Source: a virus. Taken from it: DNA of 23,400 nt. Location of the stretch: IMG/VR virus record IMGVR_UViG_3300031841_004534, positions 1 through 23,400 of that record. One strand, written 5' to 3'. Each line of letters begins with the position of its first letter. Position 1 is the first letter of the stretch. The translations under genes and the position numbers were made by a program. Positions 7,286-13,585 of this stretch are shown piece by piece. The notes below the pieces were generated by a model. That model saw nothing but the letters and a program-made list of their open reading frames with translations. It did no database searches and was not told the origin of the DNA.

Positions 7286-7474
7286 ATGGCTTCTAATTTC
7301 TTTTACGAAGGTATTGAACTTGAGCAAGATGCTTATGGTTCTGCCATCATTAATCTTCCAGATGAACTCTGCCATGACCTTGGTCTCCAACCTGGTGAAC
7401 GGTTTGAAGTTGAAGCAGATGAAGAATCTCTGACCTTCAAGAGGATTGCACCTGGTTATGAAATTGAGGCATAA
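7286..7474 (+). CDS. AbrB/SpoVT-like swapped-hairpin protein, 62 aa
   Basis: This 62-residue protein matches the AbrB/MazE-type swapped-hairpin DNA-binding pattern over residues 19-54: a short strand (SAIINLPDEL), an Leu-Gly-Leu-x-x-Gly turn (LGLQPGERF), then two strands (EVEADEESLTFKRI). Members bind DNA as intertwined dimers and act as transition-state regulators or antitoxins. No toxin gene is adjacent, so an antitoxin role is unlikely. It is acidic for a DNA-binding protein. It sits alone between terL and portal and is the first gene after the strongest promoter in the window, so it would be made with the portal operon. It could be a phage regulator, a mimic of host AbrB proteins or a repurposed virion protein. 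The fold call is moderately confident; the role is unknown. Confidence 0.7.
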   Translation: MASNFFYEGIELEQDAYGSAIINLPDELCHDLGLQPGERFEVEADEESLTFKRIAPGYEIEA

Positions 7475-7495
7475 TAGAACAAAAGACTGTAGCTA

Positions 7496-9742
7496 ATGAG
7501 CGAGACCAAAGCAGTATTTGAACAAATGCTTAATTCGGTCGTCAACCGGGAGTCAACCGGTGGCGCCGACACAATGCTGATTAGCGCTCACCTATCTCAA
7601 ATGAAAATGTTTGGGATTAGGCAGGGTGTTGAGTTTTATCCCGAACAAGATAACTTTGGTACTCAGCGCTTTGATTTTATTCAGCAAGTCATCAAATTCA
7701 ATAAACTTGATGCCAGGTTAGATTCAATTTGGGATCGTTTCCTTGCTCATGGTAAAGGTCTTTTTTACATTAGACCAACAGAAAAAACGTATCGGTTGTA
7801 TTGGTTTGATAAAGATGCTTACCGTAGTTACTACACACCAGAGGGTGATCTAGAAGAAGTTATTATCATTTATCCTTATAAAGTAAAATCCTCTAGTGGT
7901 TTTGCTGGCGTTGGTCTTTCAACAGATAAACGTTACATGCGTCTTCGCATTACAGCAGATACCATTGAGGAGATGCATAGTGAACAAGAACTTAGTTTTG
8001 ATACACCAGAGGAATTTACAGCAACTCAAAAAAAGACGTTAACAAATACACTGCAGTTTATCCCTTGTGTTGAAGTCTTCAATAATCCTGATGCTTTTGG
8101 TACTGATGGTAATGGTGAGTTTGATTGGTTAGCAAACCAGGTCGTTGCTCATGATGAAATGGTTAAAAACATCAGGGCAAACCTTTCGTTCTTTGGTAAT
8201 CCGACACTTTTATCATCGCGTCCAAAGCAAGATATTGTTGAATCAAATAATCTTGATACACCACAACGTCCTAGTATTTCCAGTCAATCTGGTTTTACTT
8301 CTGACCTTAGTATTCTTCAATCAACATATAAACAGGATCCTGTAACAAGGAATCCTGCGGGCTACATCGGTAGCCCTGGTGGCGGAATGCGCGTACCACG
8401 TGTAATTGCAAACCTGGAACCAACTGATCGTGTTGGTTTTATTACTCCTAATGCAATTAGTACAGATCAAGCACGTTACGCAGAACAGTTGCGTTCTGAA
8501 ATTCGTCTTGCTCTGGGTGGTATTGATGACCTTTCAATTACTAATGTTACTGCAACTGAAATTAAATCTGCCTATGGTCGTGTGAGTGCTACAGCTAAAA
8601 AGAAATGTTTGCAATTGTATAACTATGGTATCTGTAGGTGTTTTGAGTTAATGATCTTCCAGGAAGAGCAAATCTTCCGCAAAACATTAGCGCACGCTTC
8701 TGGTATTAAATATCCAGAAGCACCGGCAGATGAAAGTAAAGAAGCACTTGAAAAGTATAACAAACAAAAAGCAACTTATGAAAAAAAATTAGACAAAACA
8801 ATTAACAACGCTCTGGAAACAAAAGAGGTTCCAGATGGTGTCTTAGGGCTTGCTCCTGATGGTGATCGAACTGTTTCATGGAGGTGGATGGGTCCTGTTT
8901 ATGAAGACACTGCACAAGATAAATTAAATCAATCTATCTTTACTCGTAACCTACAAGAGTTAGGGGTTGATAGCATTGAAGCACTGAAGTATTTGTTTCC
9001 TTCAAAAACGGATGATGAAATTGCCGGAATGCTTTCCGGTTTTCCATTCCGAATGGTTGGTCAAGTACAGAAGGCTTATTCGCAATTCATTGATTTAATC
9101 AATCAAGAAATGCGAACACCGCATCCTCAGCAACCGGATCTTCCAATGGCTGCGGATCCACGACTTGATCTCACTCCTTTCCTTTACAGAACTTTAGAAA
9201 GCCTACAAAAAGAGGTAACCTATGCAGGCCGATACCGTAATGCCGACCCAATCGGCACCCCAAGCATCCCCGACCCAACCGAGCAGCTACGCGGCTCCAG
9301 TCCAGACCGCAGCTACGGCTCCAGCGGTTTCTACCAATTCCCAATGGGTGGCACCACAGCAAACAACAGTGGCCCCAGCCCCGCAAATGCAGGCCCAGAT
9401 GGGGGTGCAGGAACAATACAACCCTACTCAATACTCCCCCCAGGTGCCCCAATCGGTACCACAGACGGACAACCCCTACAAGGAAGCGTTCAATCGAGTA
9501 GTGGGGCTCCTGAGTTCACCAGTGCAGCTCCCGTTCCTGGGTCAACAGTCGGCGCAGAACCAACAAGCCGTCCCGGCCAATTACAGTTCCCCGCAGGTTC
9601 CCCAGTACAACAACCTGGATCAGCCGATCTCGCAGCCTGGGATCGTGAACAACCCGGCTTACTCCAGCGGTTATTCCCAAACTTCGCAGGAACTCAGCCG
9701 GGACCAGCTCCTCGCAAACGGGGTAAGCGAAGCAAGTCTTGA
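7496..9742 (+). CDS. Portal protein with a Pro/Gly-rich C-terminal extension, 748 aa
   Basis: The 748-residue protein follows terL and precedes the scaffold and capsid genes, the standard portal position. The portal forms the dodecameric ring at the head vertex through which TerL drives DNA. Residues 1-575 have the mixed alpha/beta, Asn/Gln-rich composition of large portals. The region near 320-370 (PNAISTDQARYAEQLRSEI, then TATEIKSAYGR) resembles the central helices of podovirus-type portals. From about residue 576 the composition changes to Pro/Gly/Ser/Gln with no predictable fold, ending in a basic PRKRGKRSKS tail. That extension is the part also read in another frame as the start of the next gene. 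There is no earlier stop, so the extension is part of the protein unless a frameshift occurs. Confidence 0.8.
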   Translation: MSETKAVFEQMLNSVVNRESTGGADTMLISAHLSQMKMFGIRQGVEFYPEQDNFGTQRFDFIQQVIKFNKLDARLDSIWDRFLAHGKGLFYIRPTEKTYRLYWFDKDAYRSYYTPEGDLEEVIIIYPYKVKSSSGFAGVGLSTDKRYMRLRITADTIEEMHSEQELSFDTPEEFTATQKKTLTNTLQFIPCVEVFNNPDAFGTDGNGEFDWLANQVVAHDEMVKNIRANLSFFGNPTLLSSRPKQDIVESNNLDTPQRPSISSQSGFTSDLSILQSTYKQDPVTRNPAGYIGSPGGGMRVPRVIANLEPTDRVGFITPNAISTDQARYAEQLRSEIRLALGGIDDLSITNVTATEIKSAYGRVSATAKKKCLQLYNYGICRCFELMIFQEEQIFRKTLAHASGIKYPEAPADESKEALEKYNKQKATYEKKLDKTINNALETKEVPDGVLGLAPDGDRTVSWRWMGPVYEDTAQDKLNQSIFTRNLQELGVDSIEALKYLFPSKTDDEIAGMLSGFPFRMVGQVQKAYSQFIDLINQEMRTPHPQQPDLPMAADPRLDLTPFLYRTLESLQKEVTYAGRYRNADPIGTPSIPDPTEQLRGSSPDRSYGSSGFYQFPMGGTTANNSGPSPANAGPDGGAGTIQPYSILPPGAPIGTTDGQPLQGSVQSSSGAPEFTSAAPVPGSTVGAEPTSRPGQLQFPAGSPVQQPGSADLAAWDREQPGLLQRLFPNFAGTQPGPAPRKRGKRSKS
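9211..9216 (+). promoter_or_regulatory. Ribosome-binding site deciding the internal scaffold start
   Basis: AGAGGT lies 5 bases upstream of the ATG at 9222, inside the portal coding sequence. It overlaps the TAA (9216-9218) that closes the scaffold frame upstream. It supports independent initiation at 9222 rather than a later internal start. Confidence 0.6.
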
Positions 9743-10229
9743 AGTTATTGATCATTTCGGTGCTGATGCTCCTGCCATCTTAAATCAGTACAGCTGCAAA
9801 CTGGAAGATAACCTCATTCAAAATAATGAGCAGCTTCAGCAAGCTGTTGGTCTTCTTCAAGAATTGGCTGATGAGCATCGTGCTTATGAAAAGATCCTGA
9901 CCGATCCTGATGTGCTTGCTGATTACACCTGTGAGTTCTTTGGTGAAAATGGTCCTTATCCTATTCCCGATGAGGAAGTGGGTTATGGTCAAGCCCCTCA
10001 AATGATGCAGGCTCCTCAAGCTCCTCAGGCACCTCAGGCTGCCCCTCAACAGTACATGCGTCCCGAAATGCCGGTTCCCCCTCAGCCGCAGCCTCAGGGC
10101 AATCCTGCTGACTTCTGGAACAGCTTTGGTAACCTTGCTGATCGTGATCCTGCTAATGCCTGGCGTTATCTAAATGCTGCTCAGCAAAATCCTGAAGTGT
10201 TCCGCAGCAAAATGCTTGTGATGGAGTGA
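9222..10229 (+). CDS. Probable scaffolding protein, N-terminus overprinted on portal, 335 aa
   Basis: The frame opens abruptly: a TAA ends it at 9216-9218, one codon before the ATG, and a good ribosome-binding site (AGAGGT, 9211-9216) precedes the start. Residues 1-150 are Pro/Gln/Ala/Ser-rich and disordered. From about 156 (LSRDQLLANGVSEASLEVI) the protein becomes acidic and helical (LQQAVGLLQELADEHRAYE), then has an APQAPQAPQ repeat (about 262-273) and a short helical C-terminus (FWNSFGNLADRDPANAWRY). An acidic helical protein between portal and capsid is typically the scaffold, which shapes the procapsid and then leaves. The first 521 bases lie inside portal in the +1 frame. The terminator at 10263 follows. 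Confidence 0.75.
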   Translation: MQADTVMPTQSAPQASPTQPSSYAAPVQTAATAPAVSTNSQWVAPQQTTVAPAPQMQAQMGVQEQYNPTQYSPQVPQSVPQTDNPYKEAFNRVVGLLSSPVQLPFLGQQSAQNQQAVPANYSSPQVPQYNNLDQPISQPGIVNNPAYSSGYSQTSQELSRDQLLANGVSEASLEVIDHFGADAPAILNQYSCKLEDNLIQNNEQLQQAVGLLQELADEHRAYEKILTDPDVLADYTCEFFGENGPYPIPDEEVGYGQAPQMMQAPQAPQAPQAAPQQYMRPEMPVPPQPQPQGNPADFWNSFGNLADRDPANAWRYLNAAQQNPEVFRSKMLVME

Positions 10230-10230
10230 T

Positions 10231-10260
10231 CTTGTAAGTAATAATTACAAGTTGTAAAAT
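10231..10260 (+). promoter_or_regulatory. Candidate promoter overlapping the terminator, with a small inverted repeat
   Basis: TTGTAA (10232-10237) and TAAAAT (10255-10260) are spaced 17 bases apart, a plausible sigma70 pair. CTTGTAA (10231-10237) is also a perfect inverted repeat of TTACAAG (10245-10251). Initiation about seven bases after the -10 would fall inside the terminator's 5' arm, so such transcripts would not form that hairpin and could continue into the 10303 gene. This is weak evidence in AT-rich sequence. Confidence 0.3.
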
Positions 10261-10262
10261 AA

Positions 10263-10288
10263 GGGGTAGCAATAACTGCCCCTTTTTT
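10263..10288 (+). terminator. Rho-independent terminator after the scaffold gene
   Basis: GGGGTAG (10263-10269) pairs over its full length (one G-U pair) with CTGCCCC (10276-10282) around the loop CAATAA, followed by six T residues (10283-10288). It separates the portal/scaffold unit from the genes leading to the capsid gene. Confidence 0.85.
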
Positions 10289-10302
10289 ATTTAATAAAAA
10301 CC

Positions 10303-10656
10303 ATGATGATGAATAACAAGAAAAAAGAGCAGCGAATGGCTGGTGATCGCATGGCCTTTGGTGCTGGCAACATTACTGGCCCTGGTGAAGAACGCCGTCA
10401 ACCTGAGCAAGTGCAGATTGGTGATCCTCATGGTCAAGGTCAGATGATGCCTCAAGATCTTGCTGGTGGTTACCTCAACCTTGCAATTCCTGGTTCACCT
10501 CTTGGTCAAATGGGTTTGATGTCTGGCATTACTGCACGTAATGCTCAGATTACGCAAGATGCTATCCAAGCTCAACAATTGCAACAGCTGATGGCAATGC
10601 AAGCAATGCGTGGTCAGCTTCCTGTTGGCATGATGCCCCAACAACAACAAGGTTGA
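10303..10656 (+). CDS. Met/Gln-rich hypothetical protein, 117 aa
   Basis: The 117-residue protein begins MMMNNKKKEQ (ATGs at 10303, 10306 and 10309; any could start it). It contains 14 Met by my count, with many Gln and Gly and a C-terminal MQAMRGQLPVGMMPQQQQG-type segment. It has no membrane segment and no recognised domain. It sits between the scaffold terminator and the capsid promoter and pairs with another Met/Gln-rich gene three bases downstream. This suggests a small capsid-associated or assembly protein, which is inference from position only. Confidence 0.7.
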   Translation: MMMNNKKKEQRMAGDRMAFGAGNITGPGEERRQPEQVQIGDPHGQGQMMPQDLAGGYLNLAIPGSPLGQMGLMSGITARNAQITQDAIQAQQLQQLMAMQAMRGQLPVGMMPQQQQG

Positions 10657-10659
10657 TCT

Positions 10660-10917
10660 ATGGCAAAGTCAGCAAAAAAAGCCGTTAAGAAAGCACAGCA
10701 AGCAAAAGATATGATGTTGCAAGCTGCTATGCAAGCAGAAATGATGCAGCAAAGTGGACCAATTGATCCCGAAATTCAAGCGCAACAAGTTGCAATGCAA
10801 GTACCAACGGTAAATCCGTATGGACGCATGGGAACTGTTCCACCAAATATTTATGATTATGACAATCGTTTGAGTGGTTATATTGGTATGCAACCTGTAT
10901 TCAATCCTGAAGTTTAA
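10660..10917 (+). CDS. Small Met/Gln-rich protein with basic N-terminus, 85 aa
   Basis: The 85-residue protein starts three bases after the preceding stop. It has a Lys/Ala N-terminus (AKSAKKAVKKAQQAK) likely to be an amphipathic basic helix. A Met/Gln-rich helix follows (MMLQAAMQAEMMQQ), then a Pro/Tyr/Asn-rich C-terminus (PYGRMGTVPPNIYDYDNR). It has nine Met in 85 residues. A basic helix plus an extended aromatic tail could fit a capsid-interior or minor head protein, but no family is recognised. Confidence 0.7.
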   Translation: MAKSAKKAVKKAQQAKDMMLQAAMQAEMMQQSGPIDPEIQAQQVAMQVPTVNPYGRMGTVPPNIYDYDNRLSGYIGMQPVFNPEV

Positions 10918-10928
10918 TTATTAATCAC

Positions 10929-10951
10929 TATAAATAAACCCCTGATATAAT
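10929..10951 (+). promoter_or_regulatory. Capsid-gene promoter: extended -10, with an overlapping T4-late-type box
   Basis: TGATATAAT (10943-10951) is a perfect extended -10 element (TG, one base, TATAAT), which can work without a good -35; none is evident upstream. Within the same 23 bases lies TATAAATA (10929-10936), identical to the T4-type late promoter core. The surrounding gene order is not T4-like, so the second match may be chance. Initiation from the extended -10 would be near 10958, just upstream of the hairpin series. Confidence 0.6.
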
Positions 10952-10960
10952 TTTAAGTAA

Positions 10961-11050
10961 TGGGACTGTTGTTCCAGGAGTGATAACAGTTTGTCTGTTA
11001 TCGAAGTCTTTAGTTAAAGGCTTCTGACATCAGCTTACCCTTTACGCTGA
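10961..11050 (+). ncRNA. Structured 5' leader of the capsid gene: four consecutive potential hairpins
   Basis: Four stem-loops follow almost without gaps. TGGGAC/GTTCCA spans 10961-10976 with a 4-base loop and one wobble pair. GATAACAG/CTGTTATC spans 10982-11002 as a perfect 8-bp stem. GAAGTCTTT/AAAGGCTTC spans 11003-11024 with 9 pairs, one of them a wobble. TCAGC/GCTGA spans 11030-11050 with an 11-base loop. The capsid ATG follows at 11058 without a nearby Shine-Dalgarno; the only AGGAG (10976-10980) is about 80 bases upstream, between hairpins 1 and 2. I read this as a leader controlling translation or stability of the capsid mRNA. Confidence 0.55.
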
Positions 11051-11057
11051 ATAGACA

Positions 11058-12203
11058 ATGTTTATTGATAACGATTTTCCAAAACTGCTTGGTGCGGAAC
11101 TTTATCGTCCCCACCCTGCATACATCGTGGAAATGGCTTGCGAGCCTGTGGTTGTCCACGATTTTACTAAGCAGCCTGGTCAAACTGTTCAGTTAGACCG
11201 TTACCGGTTCTTCGGTAATCCTGGCACTAAGACCAGCCGTGAGCGTACCCAAGATCAAACGATTGGTACTGCTAACAGCCGGTCTATTGTCAAGGATAAA
11301 GTGCTGGTGTCTCTCCGTGAGTATACCGGTCCTGCTGATCCGAATAACACCAATCTTCCGAGCACCTTTAAAATTGCTCGTGAGACCTTAATGACTGCTC
11401 AGCGTCTGCTTCTGGACACTGGCAATCTGAACATGTTCCACCAGTCCATCGGCAGCCTCACCCTGCTTGATGACTACCGTCGTTGGCGCGATCGTGTCTT
11501 CCTTGATGAACTCTTTAAGGCAGAATCTCGCGGTCAATCTTCTGATACCCAAGGCGGTTATTACTATCCTAATAACAAAGCCAAGACTGGTACTACTACT
11601 CTGACTGCCTACTCTGCTACTGAGTATGCTTCTGAGCGCTTTAAGTTCAATGTAAAGACTGACCTCCTCGAAGTGGTCAAAGGTCTTCGTAAGCGTAACG
11701 TTCCCGTCTTCGCTGATGGCTACTATCGTTGTATTGCTGATCCCTCTTTCATGAAGGATCTGCGTGCCGATCAAGGCTTCCGTGAAGTGGCGCGTTACCC
11801 TGGCATGGGTCAGCCTAATCCCCTGATGGGTATGATGGCTCCTAACGCTGCTCTCTACGGTGGCGGCCAGTATGGTCAAGCCCAATTCGTGGGTGGTGAG
11901 CCTGTGATGCCTTCTGGTTTTGTGTTTGAAGGTGTGCGTTTCTTCGAATCCACCAACTTCCCCTCCAAGTCCATTACTGTGGACATTGGTGGCGGTTCTG
12001 GTGCTATTTCTCATGATACTCCCCCGGCTCTGTTCTTCGGTCCCCAGGCCGTTGGTGTTGGTATCGGTGGTCCTAACGCTCAAGTCCTCATCAACAACAA
12101 TGATGACTTCAGCCGTTTCATTATTCTTATCTGGCAACTCTACGCTGGTTTTGCTAATCTGAATAAGGACTTCACCACTGTTGCCTTTACCATTACTGAG
12201 TGA
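11058..12203 (+). CDS. Probable major capsid protein, 381 aa
   Basis: The 381-residue protein lies downstream of portal and scaffold, at a typical length for an HK97-fold capsid subunit. The fold cannot be proved by eye. Supporting features are a mixed alpha/beta composition with charged helices (DDYRRWRDRVFLDELFK, about 138-154), an extended Gly/Pro/Asn-rich segment, and an apolar beta-rich C-terminus. Codon choice is strongly biased toward codons such as CGT, GGT, AAC, TTC, ACC and CTG/CTC, unlike most neighbours, as expected for the most abundant virion protein. It has its own promoter and structured leader. The next gene follows at 20 bases with a perfect ribosome-binding site. A 249-codon open frame on the other strand here is a by-product of codon bias. 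Confidence 0.75.
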   Translation: MFIDNDFPKLLGAELYRPHPAYIVEMACEPVVVHDFTKQPGQTVQLDRYRFFGNPGTKTSRERTQDQTIGTANSRSIVKDKVLVSLREYTGPADPNNTNLPSTFKIARETLMTAQRLLLDTGNLNMFHQSIGSLTLLDDYRRWRDRVFLDELFKAESRGQSSDTQGGYYYPNNKAKTGTTTLTAYSATEYASERFKFNVKTDLLEVVKGLRKRNVPVFADGYYRCIADPSFMKDLRADQGFREVARYPGMGQPNPLMGMMAPNAALYGGGQYGQAQFVGGEPVMPSGFVFEGVRFFESTNFPSKSITVDIGGGSGAISHDTPPALFFGPQAVGVGIGGPNAQVLINNNDDFSRFIILIWQLYAGFANLNKDFTTVAFTITE

Positions 12204-12206
12204 TAT

Positions 12207-12213
12207 AGGAGGT
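12207..12213 (+). promoter_or_regulatory. Perfect Shine-Dalgarno before the 12224 gene
   Basis: AGGAGGT lies 10 bases before the ATG at 12224, the best ribosome-binding site in the window. It implies high translation of this second capsid-region protein, even though most genes here have weak or no Shine-Dalgarno. Confidence 0.8.
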
Positions 12214-12223
12214 TAATTAAACA

Positions 12224-13045
12224 ATGGCTACTTATCGTTCTGAAGCCGGTGCTGTCCTGCAGCCCGGTACTCAAATTAACCGCCTCTCCTCCTTCAATAC
12301 TGAAGGTGTGTACGGTTGGCCTGGTATCGAAGCTTATGAGCTGATTGGTTATGCCAAGGTTGAAAACTTGGCTGCTGATAAAGCTAGCTATAAAAGCTTT
12401 GATCTGATTATCCCTTCTCCTGATCGTCGTCCTGATGATCGTGTGCGTGATAATCGTACTTCTATGGTTGTGCAAGCTTCTGCTGCACGTCCTGCTTACG
12501 TTTACGGTGCTTCTATTGCTATTGGTCAGGACATTCCTGCTGGTGGCGAGCCCGCATTCCCTGCCTCCCCCGTGACCGCTAACCTCGGCGGTACCACTGG
12601 TGAGTTCATTCTGTTTGGCCCTGATAACGCTGGCGCACCTTTGGGTGTTCCTACTACTCAGGCCAACGGTCTGGCTGCTGCTAGCGCCATCACTCCTGCT
12701 GCTGCAAGCTCTGCTTGGGCTCAAGGTGTTGGCGATACCACCGTCGGTAACATTCCTTTCTGGACTACTGTTACCACTGGCGGTATTGTGGCCGCTGATG
12801 CTGCAGATTCTATGTTCTACAAGGTGACTGCAGACACCACATTCAAAGCATACAACGTTAATGGCGTTACCTCAACAACTGTTGATGGTGACGGTGTTTT
12901 TATCAGCGCTGATGACTCAACTGCTGGTAAAGCTGCTTATATCATCTGCCGTGTGAACTACCTGCGCCCAGCTGCTCAGGTATCCTGGAATGATATTCAA
13001 GAGTTTATCGACTTTGCTTCTCAGCAAGGCGGCGACGACACTTGA
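12224..13045 (+). CDS. Abundant virion protein, possibly capsid decoration or cement protein, 273 aa
   Basis: The 273-residue protein directly follows the capsid gene and ends at the terminator, so both are made from the same transcript. It is Ala/Thr/Gly-rich and beta-rich, with an N-terminal part (SEAGAVLQPGTQINR; EAYELIGYAKVENL), a low-complexity Ala/Pro/Thr middle (about 105-165) and a C-terminal beta region ending in an acidic helix (SWNDIQEFIDFASQQ). High-expression codon usage and the perfect Shine-Dalgarno suggest copy numbers near those of the major capsid protein. A decoration protein is the simplest reading; a second capsid or tail-tube protein is not excluded. No family is recognised. 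Confidence 0.65.
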   Translation: MATYRSEAGAVLQPGTQINRLSSFNTEGVYGWPGIEAYELIGYAKVENLAADKASYKSFDLIIPSPDRRPDDRVRDNRTSMVVQASAARPAYVYGASIAIGQDIPAGGEPAFPASPVTANLGGTTGEFILFGPDNAGAPLGVPTTQANGLAAASAITPAAASSAWAQGVGDTTVGNIPFWTTVTTGGIVAADAADSMFYKVTADTTFKAYNVNGVTSTTVDGDGVFISADDSTAGKAAYIICRVNYLRPAAQVSWNDIQEFIDFASQQGGDDT

Positions 13046-13067
13046 TCTTTTTAGATTAATTAAAATT

Positions 13068-13095
13068 GGGCTGGTCTTAGGATCGGCCCTTTTTT
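13068..13095 (+). terminator. Rho-independent terminator after the capsid genes
   Basis: GGGCTGGTC (13068-13076) pairs along all nine positions (two G-U pairs) with GATCGGCCC (13081-13089) around the loop TTAG, followed by six T residues (13090-13095). It closes the high-expression capsid transcript. Confidence 0.9.
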
Positions 13096-13144
13096 ATGTT
13101 TATAGGTAAAGTTTGGTATTGTATTGATAGCCCTTATTGCTTTG

Positions 13145-13585
13145 ATGCTTTATCAATACAAACCAACAGGTTCTCTTGTTGAAATGATCTCCAAACATGG
13201 AGATAGAATTGTGATGTGCGTTGATGCTCAAGATGAAGTTCTTTACGTTCATGAAGAAGATCTTCAACCCCATCTTGAAGCAACAACTGAAAAGATTAAA
13301 ACAGAAGAACGTCTTACTGAATCTCTGAAAGCAGAAGGTGTTAACCCACCAATTCCTGCCAAAAAAGAGACATTCCCTGTTGATACTAGAATTAATATCA
13401 ATACTGCCAGTGCACGTCAAATTGCTGATGCTCTCCCTGGTGTTGGTCTTAAAACAGCACGCGATATTAAAGATTTACAATCTTCCATGATGGGAGAGAA
13501 ATTTTTGAAACTTGAACAATTACGTGCAATTAAACGTATTGATTGGGATGAAATCTTTAAAGAGAATCTTGTTCGTGTAGAATAA
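13145..13585 (+). CDS. ComEA-like helix-hairpin-helix protein, 146 aa
   Basis: I start at the ATG at 13145 (MLYQYKPTGS). A TTG at 13124 would add only a short apolar stretch. Residues 1-45 look like a small beta domain (SLVEMISKHGDRIVMCVD, then VLYVHEEDL). A charged helical linker follows (EKIKTEERLTESLKAE). From about residue 83 to the end there is a ComEA-type double HhH: ININTASARQIADALPGVG, then KTARDIKDL, then FLKLEQLRAIKRIDWDEI. The INxNTAS...LPGVG signature is characteristic of this family, which binds DNA non-specifically through the backbone. In the head/connector region it may grip the packaged DNA end or act in head completion, which is inference. No obvious ribosome-binding site precedes it. 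Confidence 0.75.
   Translation: MLYQYKPTGSLVEMISKHGDRIVMCVDAQDEVLYVHEEDLQPHLEATTEKIKTEERLTESLKAEGVNPPIPAKKETFPVDTRININTASARQIADALPGVGLKTARDIKDLQSSMMGEKFLKLEQLRAIKRIDWDEIFKENLVRVE

Noticed and set aside
9171-9452. 93-codon minus-strand frame in the portal/scaffold overlap
   Set aside because: G/C-rich sequence opens extra frames; this one has no start context, and two plus-strand frames already have good support.
10929-10936. TATAAATA as proof of a T4-like phage
   Set aside because: The gene order and the packaging and capsid proteins are not T4-like; the string alone is weak evidence in AT-rich DNA and is reported only as a possibility.
10961-11057. Considered as a tRNA or tRNA-like element because of several adjacent stem-loops
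   Set aside because: There is no 7-bp acceptor stem joining the ends, no T-loop GGTTCGA-type sequence and no correct arm spacing.
11388-12137. 249-codon open frame on the minus strand opposite the capsid gene
   Set aside because: It is an artefact of strongly biased codons on the plus strand. It has no ribosome-binding site, its composition is unlike a folded protein, and it is fully inside the capsid gene.
12140-12724. 194-codon minus-strand frame opposite the 273-aa gene
   Set aside because: It has the same cause as the frame opposite the capsid gene; Ser/Arg/Thr-rich translation with no recognisable feature.
13096-13182. 28-codon frame starting just after the capsid terminator
   Set aside because: It overlaps the HhH gene out of frame, has no ribosome-binding site, and ends without any recognisable pattern.
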